From: Collinsella sp.
Lineage (GTDB): Bacteria; Actinomycetota; Coriobacteriia; Coriobacteriales; Coriobacteriaceae
Direction of reading: 5' to 3'
DNA: 6,711 nucleotides
Assembly (NCBI GenBank): GCA_019414025.1
Contig: DXMU01000018.1
Location: 1 to 6,711 of the forward strand
Under the pieces are notes generated by a model. The model had not been told where the DNA came from. It worked only from the letters and a program-made list of their open reading frames with translations, and searched no databases. Position numbers and translations under genes: made by a program. Positions 1 to 4,542 of this stretch are shown here, piece by piece (position 1 is the first letter of the stretch; each line of letters begins with the position of its first letter).

Positions 1-71
1 GACAAATCGCAATTTATCATCCACCAAGATCTTCACGGCTTTTGAAAAGACAGATAGTTACATGTCCAACG

Positions 72-470
72 CTACAGAAGCCCGAGGACCGTCGCCTTTG
101 ATAGCATCTCGTAGGCTCGCGGATATGTCTCTTTGTCGCGCTCGGCCATAAATGCCCAGTTCGCCGTCACGTCAGCCGCCCTCACCATAGCCACCTTGGA
201 GGAGTCGACATAGGAGACTGGAATCTTGGGCAGCCAGTCGCTAAATACAGGAGGGTAGGAGGTCTGCCACGTTGGGTTGAACATGCCGCAGCGCAGCTCC
301 TCATCAACCGATTCTGCCAGGTTGTACTTTCCGTCGATCGAAGTCGAATGCTCGTCAACCACAACAGAAACTGCATCAACCTCGCTCGCGGCAATTCCCT
401 GAAGCCTCAGCGCGTCAACGATGCCGGACTTCACGCCACGCTTTAGAGCGTAGTCAAGATACCTTTGCTT
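72..470 (-). pseudogene. DUF3800 protein, C-terminal remnant
   Basis: An open frame of about 133 codons ends at a TAG at 72-74. It reads as the C-terminal half of a DUF3800 protein: a VVVDEHST segment, then YNLAESVDEELRCGMFN, then VSYVDSSKVAMVRAADVTAN. The D-S-S...ADxxAN block is the usual end of this family. The N-terminal half, with its early acidic 'DESG'-type motif, is missing. The frame stays open further upstream, but there it only shadows the transposase tail (493-663) in another frame, so a true start cannot be placed. DUF3800 proteins are commonly found in mobile or defence islands and are of uncertain biochemical function, with a proposed nuclease-like fold. I infer that the IS30 insertion and a deletion removed the front half. 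Confidence is good for the family and good for the truncation. Confidence 0.62.
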
Positions 471-492
471 GCGCCTTTTCGAGCTTGAATTC

Positions 493-663
493 TCAGAGCA
501 ACTGCAACACCCCTGAGTAGTGGACCTCGTAGGGCGTCCTGAACCCCAGGCGCTTGTGGGGCCTGCGGTTGATGGCATCGTACACCCGCTCGACCTCCTC
601 GTCCGAGACCGCAGAGAAGCCGGTCCCCTTCGGGAAGTACTCGCGCAGCAGACCGTCTGTGTT
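493..663 (-). pseudogene. IS30-family transposase, C-terminal remnant
   Basis: Read on the minus strand, 663 to 493 encodes 56 residues and a TGA stop. It starts NTDGLLREYFPKGT, continues with a VSDEEVERVYDAINRRPHKRLG segment, and ends RTPYEVHYSGVLQLL. This is the conserved end of IS30-family DDE transposases: the N-T-x-G-L-L-R-x-Y-F-P-K-G motif followed by the glutamate-containing helix and N-x-R-P-x-K-x-L-G-x-x-T-P. The first ~250 residues, including the helix-turn-helix and first catalytic aspartates, are absent. Just upstream lies the palindrome at 658-771. Downstream, the bases around 478-495 (GAATTC flanked by CTT and TCAG) resemble the TTCAATTTACGG of the other end and may be the outer inverted repeat. 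The fragment cannot transpose on its own. Confidence 0.85.
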
Positions 664-771
664 TAGTCAAGCCTGATTTTCGGGTTGGGGCTGCGGTGGA
701 AATCCTGGTCCTCTTTTGGTCCAGGATTTCCACCGCAGCCCCAACCCGTAAATTGAACGCTATCAAACACA
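658..771. repeat. Imperfect 114-bp palindrome with perfect 28-bp stem, IS30-end-like
   Basis: Positions 681-708 and 721-748 are perfect inverted repeats of 28 bp around a 12-nt spacer. The outer flanks (658-680 and 749-771) are a diverged extension of the palindrome: both begin TGTGTTT when read inward and have equal length, but match only partly in between. The right arm carries TTCAATTTACGG-like bases typical of an IS end next to abiEii. The left arm abuts the retained transposase codons. Possible origins are two abutted IS30 ends, a MITE derived from them, or a fold-back (template-switch) event during deletion of the IS. The outer TGTGTTT on each side can also be read as part of the neighbouring coding sequence, so the true borders may be narrower. 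Confidence 0.75.
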
Positions 772-995
772 GATGCCGTCGCGAAGTCGATGTCGCGCGT
801 GACGCGGCCGTCGGGGATGCGCGCGAGCAGCCCGCTTCCGCCCTTGAGGATAAACCGGCCGTCGGGGTTGCTGAACACCCTGCGCAGGAACCGGTCGCGC
901 AAAGCCCGACGACAGCCGTCCCCGGGGTCACCGCCCCTGTCGCGAACGGCCCTCTTCAGGGCCCTGTCGAGCTGACCGCCGTTCTCGTACGTCAT
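762..995 (-). pseudogene. abiEii: AbiEii-type nucleotidyltransferase toxin, N-terminal fragment
   Basis: Translation from the ATG at 993-995 gives MTYENGGQLDRAL..., then F-I-L-K-G-G-S-G-L-L at about residues 48-57 and VTRDIDFATASVFD at 65-78. The KGG motif and the D68-x-D70 metal-binding pair are the signature of the nucleotidyltransferase core of AbiEii, the toxin of type IV toxin-antitoxin systems. Homology stops near D78, where the palindrome/IS30 scar begins. The frame then runs on for ~30 junk codons to a stop at 663. Full-length AbiEii is around 250-300 residues, so the catalytic domain is lost after its first motif. The ATG overlaps the abiEi stop by 4 bp (ATGA), the classic translational coupling of this operon. 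The fragment is almost certainly inactive. Confidence 0.8.
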
Positions 996-1603
996 TCTTC
1001 CCGCCTCCTAGCTACCGAATCGTACAGGCTGGCCCCCGCCGGCATCCCGGCTTTTGCCCCCCGGCGTCGATTTTCTCCCTCAGCGCGCCCTCGTCTTCGA
1101 CGAGGCCCCTTTCGAGCGCGTCCGCGAGCACGTTCGCGACCAGGCTCAGTTCCTCCCCGGAGTCTATCAGGTCCACCACCGTGAGCCAGGGCCTCGTCGC
1201 CGGGATGTCCGAGACGATCGCCACGTCCTTCGGGTCGAGGCGGCGCTTCCTGATGAATCAGGTTCGGGCGCTTAGTCTGCTTTCTCTCGGGCGTGCAGAA
1301 CTCGTAGGGCGAGGGGCTGACCTCGCCGATGCCGTAGAGCCATGCAGCCGTCGCCCCCATGGCGACGGGGCGCCTCCCCGGGTCGATCGACAGTCAGGCC
1401 GCGAGGACGTCCTCCTCCCGCGTGCTCGGCGAGCCGCCCATGCGGTAGACGCCCTTCGCGAGCCTCTCTATGTTGCCGAGCCCTTCCCGCCTCGAGAGCG
1501 CGTACCGCTCGACGCCGAGCACCTTCGCCTGCACAGATGTGAAGAGCCCCCTTTGGGAAGAGGCGATGTCGTTGGTGGCTCGTATGACTTCGATTTATTC
1601 CAT
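992..1603 (-). pseudogene. abiEi: AbiEi-family antitoxin/transcriptional regulator, decayed
   Basis: Piecing frames together gives ~203 codons from ATG 1601-1603 to TGA 992-994. In order they read: an N-terminal winged-helix region (IASSQRGLFTSVQAKVLGV..., LGNIERLAKGVYRM), a middle ATAAWLYGIGEVSPSPYEF block, then AIVSDIPATRPWLTVVDLID and a C-terminal SLYDSVARRREE. This is the AbiEi layout: an HTH domain that represses the operon and a C-terminal antitoxin domain. Four lesions are visible: TAA at codon 3 (1595-1597, likely CAA before), TGA at 1394-1396 (likely TGG, in DVLAA-W-LSID), an extra base at about 1256-1257, and an opposite shift in the six-C run at 1057-1062. The two shifts restore the original frame. 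The 4-bp overlap with abiEii confirms the C-terminal frame. I infer a pseudogene. Confidence 0.82.
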
Positions 1604-1639
1604 GCTTGCATTGTGGAAAATAATGCAACAATGCAAGCA
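1603..1639 (-). promoter_or_regulatory. 12-bp inverted repeat at the abiEi start, candidate AbiEi operator
   Basis: TGCTTGCATTGT (1603-1614) and ACAATGCAAGCA (1628-1639) are perfect inverted repeats separated by 13 bp, directly upstream of the abiEi ATG. AbiEi proteins are known to autorepress by binding inverted repeats in their own promoter, so position and symmetry fit an operator. No Shine-Dalgarno sequence lies before the ATG, and AT-rich bases in the spacer could form part of a -10. A leaderless message is therefore possible. The role is inferred. Confidence 0.5.
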
Positions 1640-1844
1640 ATACGCTCAGAATACACGGCGTTATTCGGCGGCATTCGGGGTCACTGAAACTGCGGAAACC
1701 GATTTTCGCATTTCTTTATTCCCATTTGTTGACCTGGGCGAATGCAATTGAAGAGGGCTTGAATCCGCCTCGCAGTTTCAAGTCAGTTTCATCCGCTCGA
1801 AATCGGCCTTCGGGGGACCCGAATTGTGAATTATTCCCGCAGGG

Positions 1845-1912
1845 CCTAATTATTCCCGTACCGCCGAGTACTCCGTTGTACCGCCCAGTAGGGACACACG
1901 GGAATAATTGGG
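1845..1912. repeat. 15-bp inverted repeat enclosing a 13-bp direct repeat
   Basis: CCTAATTATTCCCGT (1845-1859) pairs with ACGGGAATAATTGGG (1898-1912) with one G-T mismatch. A further direct copy of AATTATTCCCG lies at 1829-1839. Inside the loop, GTACCGCCGAGTA (1858-1870) recurs as GTACCGCCCAGTA (1878-1890), 20 bp apart. The arrangement could be a binding or recombination site, or a folded RNA. Nothing here identifies which. Confidence 0.6.
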
Positions 1913-1942
1913 TCGTTTTCCCAGGTAGAGATGCAAACAGAA

Positions 1943-1970
1943 AGCCCTCGAACCAAAGGGTTCGAGGGCT
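1943..1970 (-). terminator. 12-bp perfect hairpin, probable minus-strand terminator
   Basis: AGCCCTCGAACC (1943-1954) pairs perfectly with GGTTCGAGGGCT (1959-1970) around the 4-nt loop AAAG. Read on the minus strand the stem is followed by TTCTGTTTGC, a moderate U-rich tract. On the plus strand what follows is GTTATTCCC, which is a poorer tail. A minus-strand intrinsic terminator is the best reading. It sits 45 bp downstream of the doubtful minus-strand frame ending at 2015. Confidence 0.55.
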
Positions 1971-2014
1971 GTTATTCCCACTATTTCGCTGGTGGCTTTG
2001 GTTCTGTCGTCCCG

Positions 2015-2245
2015 TCATTCCAGTTGCACCCAGTTTTCGGCATCGACACGGAACGCGTGCCGCCGAATGACGCGATGTCGCGTCTCGTCGGCTTCGGGGA
2101 CAAAAGCTGGGACAACTTCAAAATCTTTTTTCAAACTCAAGGCTTTGAGTTTTTGTTTTTGTCCCAAAGGAGCTTCCGGCCGTGATTCGGATGCCCGATT
2201 GGGCGGAATCGCCCGTTTCTGGAACTCAACCGCAGCATCACGCAC
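2015..2245 (-). CDS. Doubtful small hypothetical protein or gene remnant
   Basis: This minus-strand frame of 76 codons ends KKDFEVVPAFVPEADET... and finally FRVDAENWVQLE. The last ~45 residues have plausible protein character, mixing acidic, basic and aromatic residues with acceptable codons. A terminator-like hairpin follows the stop (1943-1970). Against it: no ribosome binding site before the ATG at 2243-2245, no motif I recognise, and the nested hairpin at 2108-2166 falls inside it. It may be the 3' end of a gene whose front is lost, or chance. I do not assign a function. Confidence 0.25.
   Translation of the reverse strand: MRDAAVEFQKRAIPPNRASESRPEAPLGQKQKLKALSLKKDFEVVPAFVPEADETRHRVIRRHAFRVDAENWVQLE
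2108..2166 (+). terminator. Nested hairpin with U-rich tail
   Basis: An inner stem AAACTCAA (2133-2140) / TTGAGTTT (2145-2152), with loop GGCT, is followed by TTGTTTTTG. This is the form of a plus-strand intrinsic terminator, although no plus-strand gene precedes it. An outer pair TGGGACAA (2108-2115) / TTGTCCCA (2159-2166) encloses the whole. An additional direct copy of GGGACAA lies just before, near 2097. The outer pair suggests a small folded RNA rather than a bare terminator, but this is open. Confidence 0.45.
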
Positions 2246-2410
2246 AAGCCACTCGCAACAACTGCAAATGATTGATCGAGGGCGGCTTCCAACGCGATTC
2301 CAAAGCCGCAGGTCAGGCGACTGCGCTGCTGGCAGGGAAAGGGAGTCGTATCAGGCGGCTTGCCCATGAGTCGACGATGAGGCCTTCACCGAATGTCGAG
2401 AACATGCTGG

Positions 2411-2440
2411 TAAAATAGGCAATACTTTTTATGACAGGAG
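2411..2440 (+). promoter_or_regulatory. Candidate -10 box and ribosome binding site for the Abi_2 gene
   Basis: TAAAAT (2411-2416) is a fair -10 and AGGAG (2436-2440), seven bases before the ATG, is a good Shine-Dalgarno sequence. No clear -35 is seen. The context GGTAAAATAGGC closely resembles GGTAGAATAGCC at the first downstream RNA promoter (3401-3412), so the protein and RNA promoters may be related. Confidence 0.45.
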
Positions 2441-2447
2441 AACGAGC

Positions 2448-3410
2448 ATGGCCGAACCCCACGATAGGAAGCCGATCCTCACGATCGAGCAGCAGATAGA
2501 GCACCTCAAGCAGAAGGGCGTAGCCTTCGAGCTGTGTTCCGAGGAAGAGGCCGAGGACTACCTGCGCGACAAGTGCAACTTCTTCAAGCTCGCATCCTAT
2601 CGCAAACTCTTCTCGAAATACGAGGGAGGCCCGCGCGACGGCCGCTACGTAGACCTCGACTTCGGCCAGCTACGCCTGCTCGCGGCGCTCGACCAGGAGC
2701 TACGCCACGCCCTGCTCGGCATGACGCTCGACATCGAGCACTTCCAGAAGGTGACACTGCTTCGCGAGATGGAGGACCGTGGAGAGGATGGCTACGCCAT
2801 CGTGGCCGACTACATGGCATCGCTTACCACTGCAAACAGGGAGTACCGCCTGCGCGAGCTCAAGATGAGCGGCCGCAGCCCCTACAGCTCGAGCCTCTAC
2901 GCGAAGTACTCCGGCGACATGCCTGCCTGGGCCTTCCTTGAGCTCACCTCGTTCGGCACCCTCATCGACTTCGTGCGCTTCTGCGCCAGGCGATGGGGCG
3001 ACAGGCGCTTCGAGGCCTCCCACTACGACCTCAAGCGCGTGAAGTCCGTCCGCAACTGCGCCGCGCACGGCTCGTGCCTGATCAACTGCTTCGCCGAGAG
3101 GGGCGCCGCCCGGGGCTCGGCGTCCAGTGGCGTCTCCCGAAGGGTCGCCGCCGTGGGAATCCCCAAGGCGACCAGGAGGAAGTGGATGGGGAATACGGCC
3201 ATGCAGGAGGTCGCGACCGTGCTCGTGGCGCACTCCGGCTTGGTACCCGAGGGCTCCTCGCGCTCGCGCGCCGCATCCGAGCTCGCCGAGATGTTCGCCA
3301 GGGCCGACGGAGAAACCGAGGCGCTGCCCGACAAGGGGCCCGACGCCGCAGCTCGCTCCGCGCTCGAGTTCCTTCGCAGGTTGACAGAATCGCTCGGGTT
3401 GGTAGAATAG
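2448..3410 (+). CDS. Abi_2 family (AbiD/AbiF-like) HEPN protein, putative abortive-infection RNase
   Basis: This intact 320-residue protein has a start fixed by AGGAG seven bases before the ATG. It opens with K-P-I-L-T-I-E-Q-Q-I-E-H-L-K-Q-K-G (8-24), the hallmark entry of Abi_2. It continues with YLRDKCNFFKLASYRKLF (38-55), an LDQELRHALL helix (81-90) and D-I-E-H (95-98), then PAWAFLELTSFGTLIDF (159-175). It ends its conserved part at V-R-N-C-A-A-H-G (201-208). R202-N203-x3-H207 is the HEPN Rx4H active-site motif, typical of metal-independent RNases. Only one such motif is seen, so activity would need a dimer, as is usual for HEPN toxins. The region after ~215 is less conserved. Abi_2 proteins are known from phage abortive infection. 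The last codons overlap the promoter of a structured RNA that follows at once. I infer that protein and RNA act as one system, probably RNase and RNA regulator. Confidence 0.85.
   Translation: MAEPHDRKPILTIEQQIEHLKQKGVAFELCSEEEAEDYLRDKCNFFKLASYRKLFSKYEGGPRDGRYVDLDFGQLRLLAALDQELRHALLGMTLDIEHFQKVTLLREMEDRGEDGYAIVADYMASLTTANREYRLRELKMSGRSPYSSSLYAKYSGDMPAWAFLELTSFGTLIDFVRFCARRWGDRRFEASHYDLKRVKSVRNCAAHGSCLINCFAERGAARGSASSGVSRRVAAVGIPKATRRKWMGNTAMQEVATVLVAHSGLVPEGSSRSRAASELAEMFARADGETEALPDKGPDAAARSALEFLRRLTESLGLVE
3381..3408 (+). promoter_or_regulatory. Near-consensus promoter for RNA copy 1, inside the 3' end of abi_2
   Basis: TTGACA (3381-3386) matches the -35 consensus exactly. After 16 bp, TAGAAT (3403-3408) matches the -10 at five of six bases. 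It lies over the last ten codons of the Abi_2 gene, and the -10 ends inside the TAG stop. Predicted transcription start is about 3415, which would yield a short RNA ending in the U-run at 3472-3476. Confidence 0.72.
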
Positions 3411-3414
3411 CCTG

Positions 3415-3478
3415 CAGATAGCAAAACCTTCACGGTTTTAGGGGCGGACTTGCGCAAGCGACTCTGCCCTATTTTTAT
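3415..3478 (+). ncRNA. Structured small RNA, copy 1 (candidate RNA partner of Abi_2)
   Basis: The predicted RNA is ~63 nt. Hairpin 1 is AAAACC (3423-3428) / GGTTTT (3434-3439) with loop TTCAC. Hairpin 2 runs from G3441 to T3470: a 13-position stem with one C-C mismatch and a few G-U pairs, capped by the GNRA tetraloop GCAA (3454-3457). ATTTTTAT follows directly, so hairpin 2 doubles as an intrinsic terminator. A second copy 135 bp downstream keeps both hairpins and the GNRA cap while changing many stem bases, which supports a selected RNA fold. RNAs of an 'abiF' class are reported beside Abi_2-family genes, and HEPN/RNA toxin-antitoxin pairs of this kind have been described (from memory, not checked). 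The role here is inferred. Confidence 0.72.
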
Positions 3479-3515
3479 ATTCACTCGCTATAGGAGACGG
3501 GTGATACCTGGGTCA

Positions 3516-3543
3516 ATGACAGAACTGAGAAGCCCGGAATAAT
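3516..3543 (+). promoter_or_regulatory. Promoter for RNA copy 2
   Basis: ATGACA (3516-3521), 16 bp, AATAAT (3538-3543): five of six bases match the -35 consensus (TTGACA) and five of six the -10 (TATAAT). Spacing is the same as in the copy 1 promoter and lies at the same distance from the hairpins. The bases following the -10 (GGAGCCAGTTAG) align with copy 1 (AGCCTGCAGATAG), so promoter and RNA appear to have been duplicated together. Confidence 0.6.
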
Positions 3544-3549
3544 GGAGCC

Positions 3550-3608
3550 AGTTAGAAACCCTCGGGTTTGCGGGGCGGGATCGTGAGAGCGATTCTGCCC
3601 TATTTTTT
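3550..3608 (+). ncRNA. Structured small RNA, copy 2
   Basis: The predicted RNA is ~59 nt. Hairpin 1 is AAACC (3556-3560) / GGTTT (3565-3569) with loop CTCG. Hairpin 2 is an uninterrupted 13-bp stem from G3572 to T3601, with G-U pairs, capped by the GNRA tetraloop GAGA (3585-3588) and followed by ATTTTTT. Compared with copy 1, individual pairs change compatibly (U-G to C-G, C-G to U-G, the C-C mismatch to A-U) while GGGGCGG and CTGCCCTATTTTT are kept. The diverged loops suggest two RNAs with the same protein partner but possibly different targets, or simple drift. Confidence 0.7.
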
Positions 3609-3649
3609 CCTCCGTCTGCCCCAAACCAAGTATTTCGAAGATAGCCTGT

Positions 3650-3678
3650 AGGTGTCCTCCTGGGCGCCTTTTATTTTC
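3650..3678 (+). terminator. Intrinsic terminator hairpin
   Basis: AGGTGTCC (3650-3657) pairs with GGGCGCCT (3662-3669) with two G-U pairs and loop TCCT, followed by TTTATTTTC. The bases just before it, GATAGCCTGTAG (3640-3651), match the start region of RNA copy 1 (3406-3417) at ten of twelve positions. It may therefore be the end of a degenerate third RNA copy. Otherwise it simply insulates the yjdF unit. Confidence 0.6.
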
Positions 3679-3778
3679 AGGGAATCGGCCGCTTCATGAA
3701 CGAGCGACCGGCTTGACCTAGATCGAACCGCCTTCATCTCCGCCTAGGCGCCGGCGATCAACATCGTAAATCCGCGCG

Positions 3779-3787
3779 TGCTACAAT
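3779..3787 (+). promoter_or_regulatory. Extended -10 promoter for the yjdF leader
   Basis: TGC followed by TACAAT (3782-3787) is a good extended -10. No strong -35 is seen (TCAACA, 18 bp upstream, is weak). Transcription from about 3794 would give a ~120-nt leader that contains the riboswitch-like structure before the yjdF start. Confidence 0.5.
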
Positions 3788-3796
3788 GCGGGCACC

Positions 3797-3906
3797 AGAG
3801 ATGAAAACACAGTCCCCGTCGGGTAGTCGTGGGCGTGCGGGAGTCCGCATCAGTAACCTGCCTCCTTGGTTGTCCCTTCTCTGCATGGTCATCTACATAA
3901 AGGAGG
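3797..3906 (+). ncRNA. yjdF-type riboswitch leader
   Basis: The leader of a yjdF gene carries the features expected of the yjdF RNA motif, a riboswitch class reported to sense azaaromatic compounds. These are CACAGTCCC near 3808, GGGTAG (3821-3826), the hairpin TGCGG (3836-3840) / CCGCA (3845-3849), and CATCAGTAACCTGCC (3848-3862). GGTAG (3822-3826) can pair with CTGCC (3858-3862). CCTCCTT (3861-3867) is perfectly complementary to the Shine-Dalgarno AAGGAGG (3900-3906). The two pairings share bases 3861-3862 and so exclude each other, which suggests translational control: when the aptamer pairing forms, the ribosome site is freed. Identification rests on gene context plus motif memory. Confidence 0.68.
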
Positions 3907-3914
3907 AACCAACC

Positions 3915-4334
3915 ATGCAGATCAGCGTGTCATCCACCCTGACCGTATATCACGACGGCCAATTCTGGGTCGGGCTGGCGGAGCATGTCGAGGACGGCAG
4001 ATACGGCGCCGCCCGCATCGTCTTCGGCGCGGAACCGTCCGATGAGGAAATCCTGCGATTCGTTACAAGCAAATGGGCGGAGCTCGCGTTCTTCGGTGAC
4101 GATCCCGCCGAGGCGAGCAAGCCCGCGAGGAACCCCAAGCGCCGCGCCCGCGAGGCGTCGAAGGCCCTTAAGCAGCCGGCGATGGGCACCAGGGCGCAGC
4201 AGGCGCTCGCAGCACAGCGGGAAGCGATGAAGCGGGAGTCGGCTCAAGCAAGAAGCCAGCGTCGCGCGGATGAGGCGGAGGCGCGCTTCGAGCAGCGAAA
4301 GCTGAAGCGCAAGCAGAAGCATCGTGGGCATTGA
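3915..4334 (+). CDS. yjdF: YjdF family protein (DUF2992)
   Basis: This intact 139-residue protein uses the ATG at 3915, preceded at eight bases by the full Shine-Dalgarno AAGGAGG. Its N-terminal half holds the family signature: LTVYHDGQFWVGL, then GRYGAARIVFGAEPSDEEIL, then an aspartate-rich turn. The C-terminal half is very basic and helical, with NPKRRAREASKAL and a K/R-rich end (KLKRKQKHRGH). That is typical of DUF2992, whose members are about 140-160 residues. The biochemical function is unknown. Control by an azaaromatic-sensing riboswitch suggests a role in coping with toxic aromatic compounds. The basic tail would suit binding to RNA or ribosomes, which is inference. The gene is monocistronic here, and the next gene is on the opposite strand. 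An upstream in-frame ATG at 3786 would read through the riboswitch and is rejected. Confidence 0.88.
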   Translation: MQISVSSTLTVYHDGQFWVGLAEHVEDGRYGAARIVFGAEPSDEEILRFVTSKWAELAFFGDDPAEASKPARNPKRRAREASKALKQPAMGTRAQQALAAQREAMKRESAQARSQRRADEAEARFEQRKLKRKQKHRGH

Positions 4335-4542
4335 TCGCCATGTGCAGCAAGGCAAACCATATACAGCAGTGGGGCCAGTTCCACTTGAAGCCGACGCCGC
4401 GTAGACGCTAATGGTGACGGCTATGCACGGGCACGGGCGCGCCGCCGCACTTCACAGCTTGTTTCTCAAGTATTTGGGACGCACACACGGCGTTCAAAAA
4501 TGCGGAGCGACTCTGTATGGCTCGAGACTGAGCCGAGGTGCC
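4335..4542. other. Short convergent intergenic region
   Basis: About 200 bp between the yjdF stop and the end of the minus-strand toxin-like gene. GGCTC (4519-4523) / GAGCC (4530-4534) forms a 5-bp hairpin just after the toxin stop on the minus strand. A TTTTT tract follows only ~20 bases later, so it is at best a weak terminator. Nothing else is supported. Confidence 0.35.

Larger units (their letters stand above)
1640..2447. other. Long intergenic stretch with repeats and hairpins, no convincing gene
   Basis: About 800 bp between the abiEi start and the Abi_2 gene. Its open frames on both strands lack recognisable motifs and ribosome binding sites. Local structure is unusually dense: a 15-bp inverted repeat enclosing a direct repeat (1845-1912), a 12-bp hairpin (1943-1970), and a nested hairpin with T-rich tail (2108-2166). 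The octamer TTATTCCC, or its reverse complement, recurs near 1716, 1831, 1850, 1900 and 1972. One minus-strand frame (2015-2245) is listed separately. The composition is less GC-rich than in the flanking genes. I see no tRNA, rRNA or CRISPR. Confidence 0.55.

Noticed and set aside
86..202. HEPN or second nuclease motif in the DUF3800 tail
   Set aside because: No Rx4H is present. The ADxxAN motif is explained by DUF3800.
696..1184. Long plus-strand open frame across the abiE remnants
   Set aside because: It shadows the minus-strand AbiE genes and reads through the palindrome. Its translation is low-complexity, rich in Arg/Pro/Ala, with no motif.
1181..1687. Plus-strand frame of 168 codons opposite abiEi
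   Set aside because: Antisense shadow of abiEi. The minus-strand pieces carry the recognisable AbiEi blocks and the 4-bp overlap with abiEii.
1858..1890. Two spaced direct repeats as a CRISPR array
   Set aside because: There are only two 13-bp repeats 20 bp apart with a mismatch, no leader, and no cas genes.
1943..1990. T-arm-like GGTTCGAGGGCT as part of a tRNA or tmRNA
   Set aside because: No acceptor stem, anticodon arm or CCA can be placed. The bases form a simple 12-bp hairpin.
1716..2070. Overlapping plus and minus frames of 100-114 codons in the repeat region
   Set aside because: No ribosome binding site and no motif, and both run straight through the inverted repeats and hairpin, so they are probably chance.
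2700..3233. Minus-strand frame of 177 codons inside abi_2
   Set aside because: Antisense to the well-supported Abi_2 gene. Such long shadows are expected in GC-rich DNA.
3786..3914. Upstream in-frame ATG extending YjdF by 43 residues
   Set aside because: It would start at the promoter and translate the riboswitch. The ATG at 3915 has a perfect Shine-Dalgarno sequence and begins the conserved domain.
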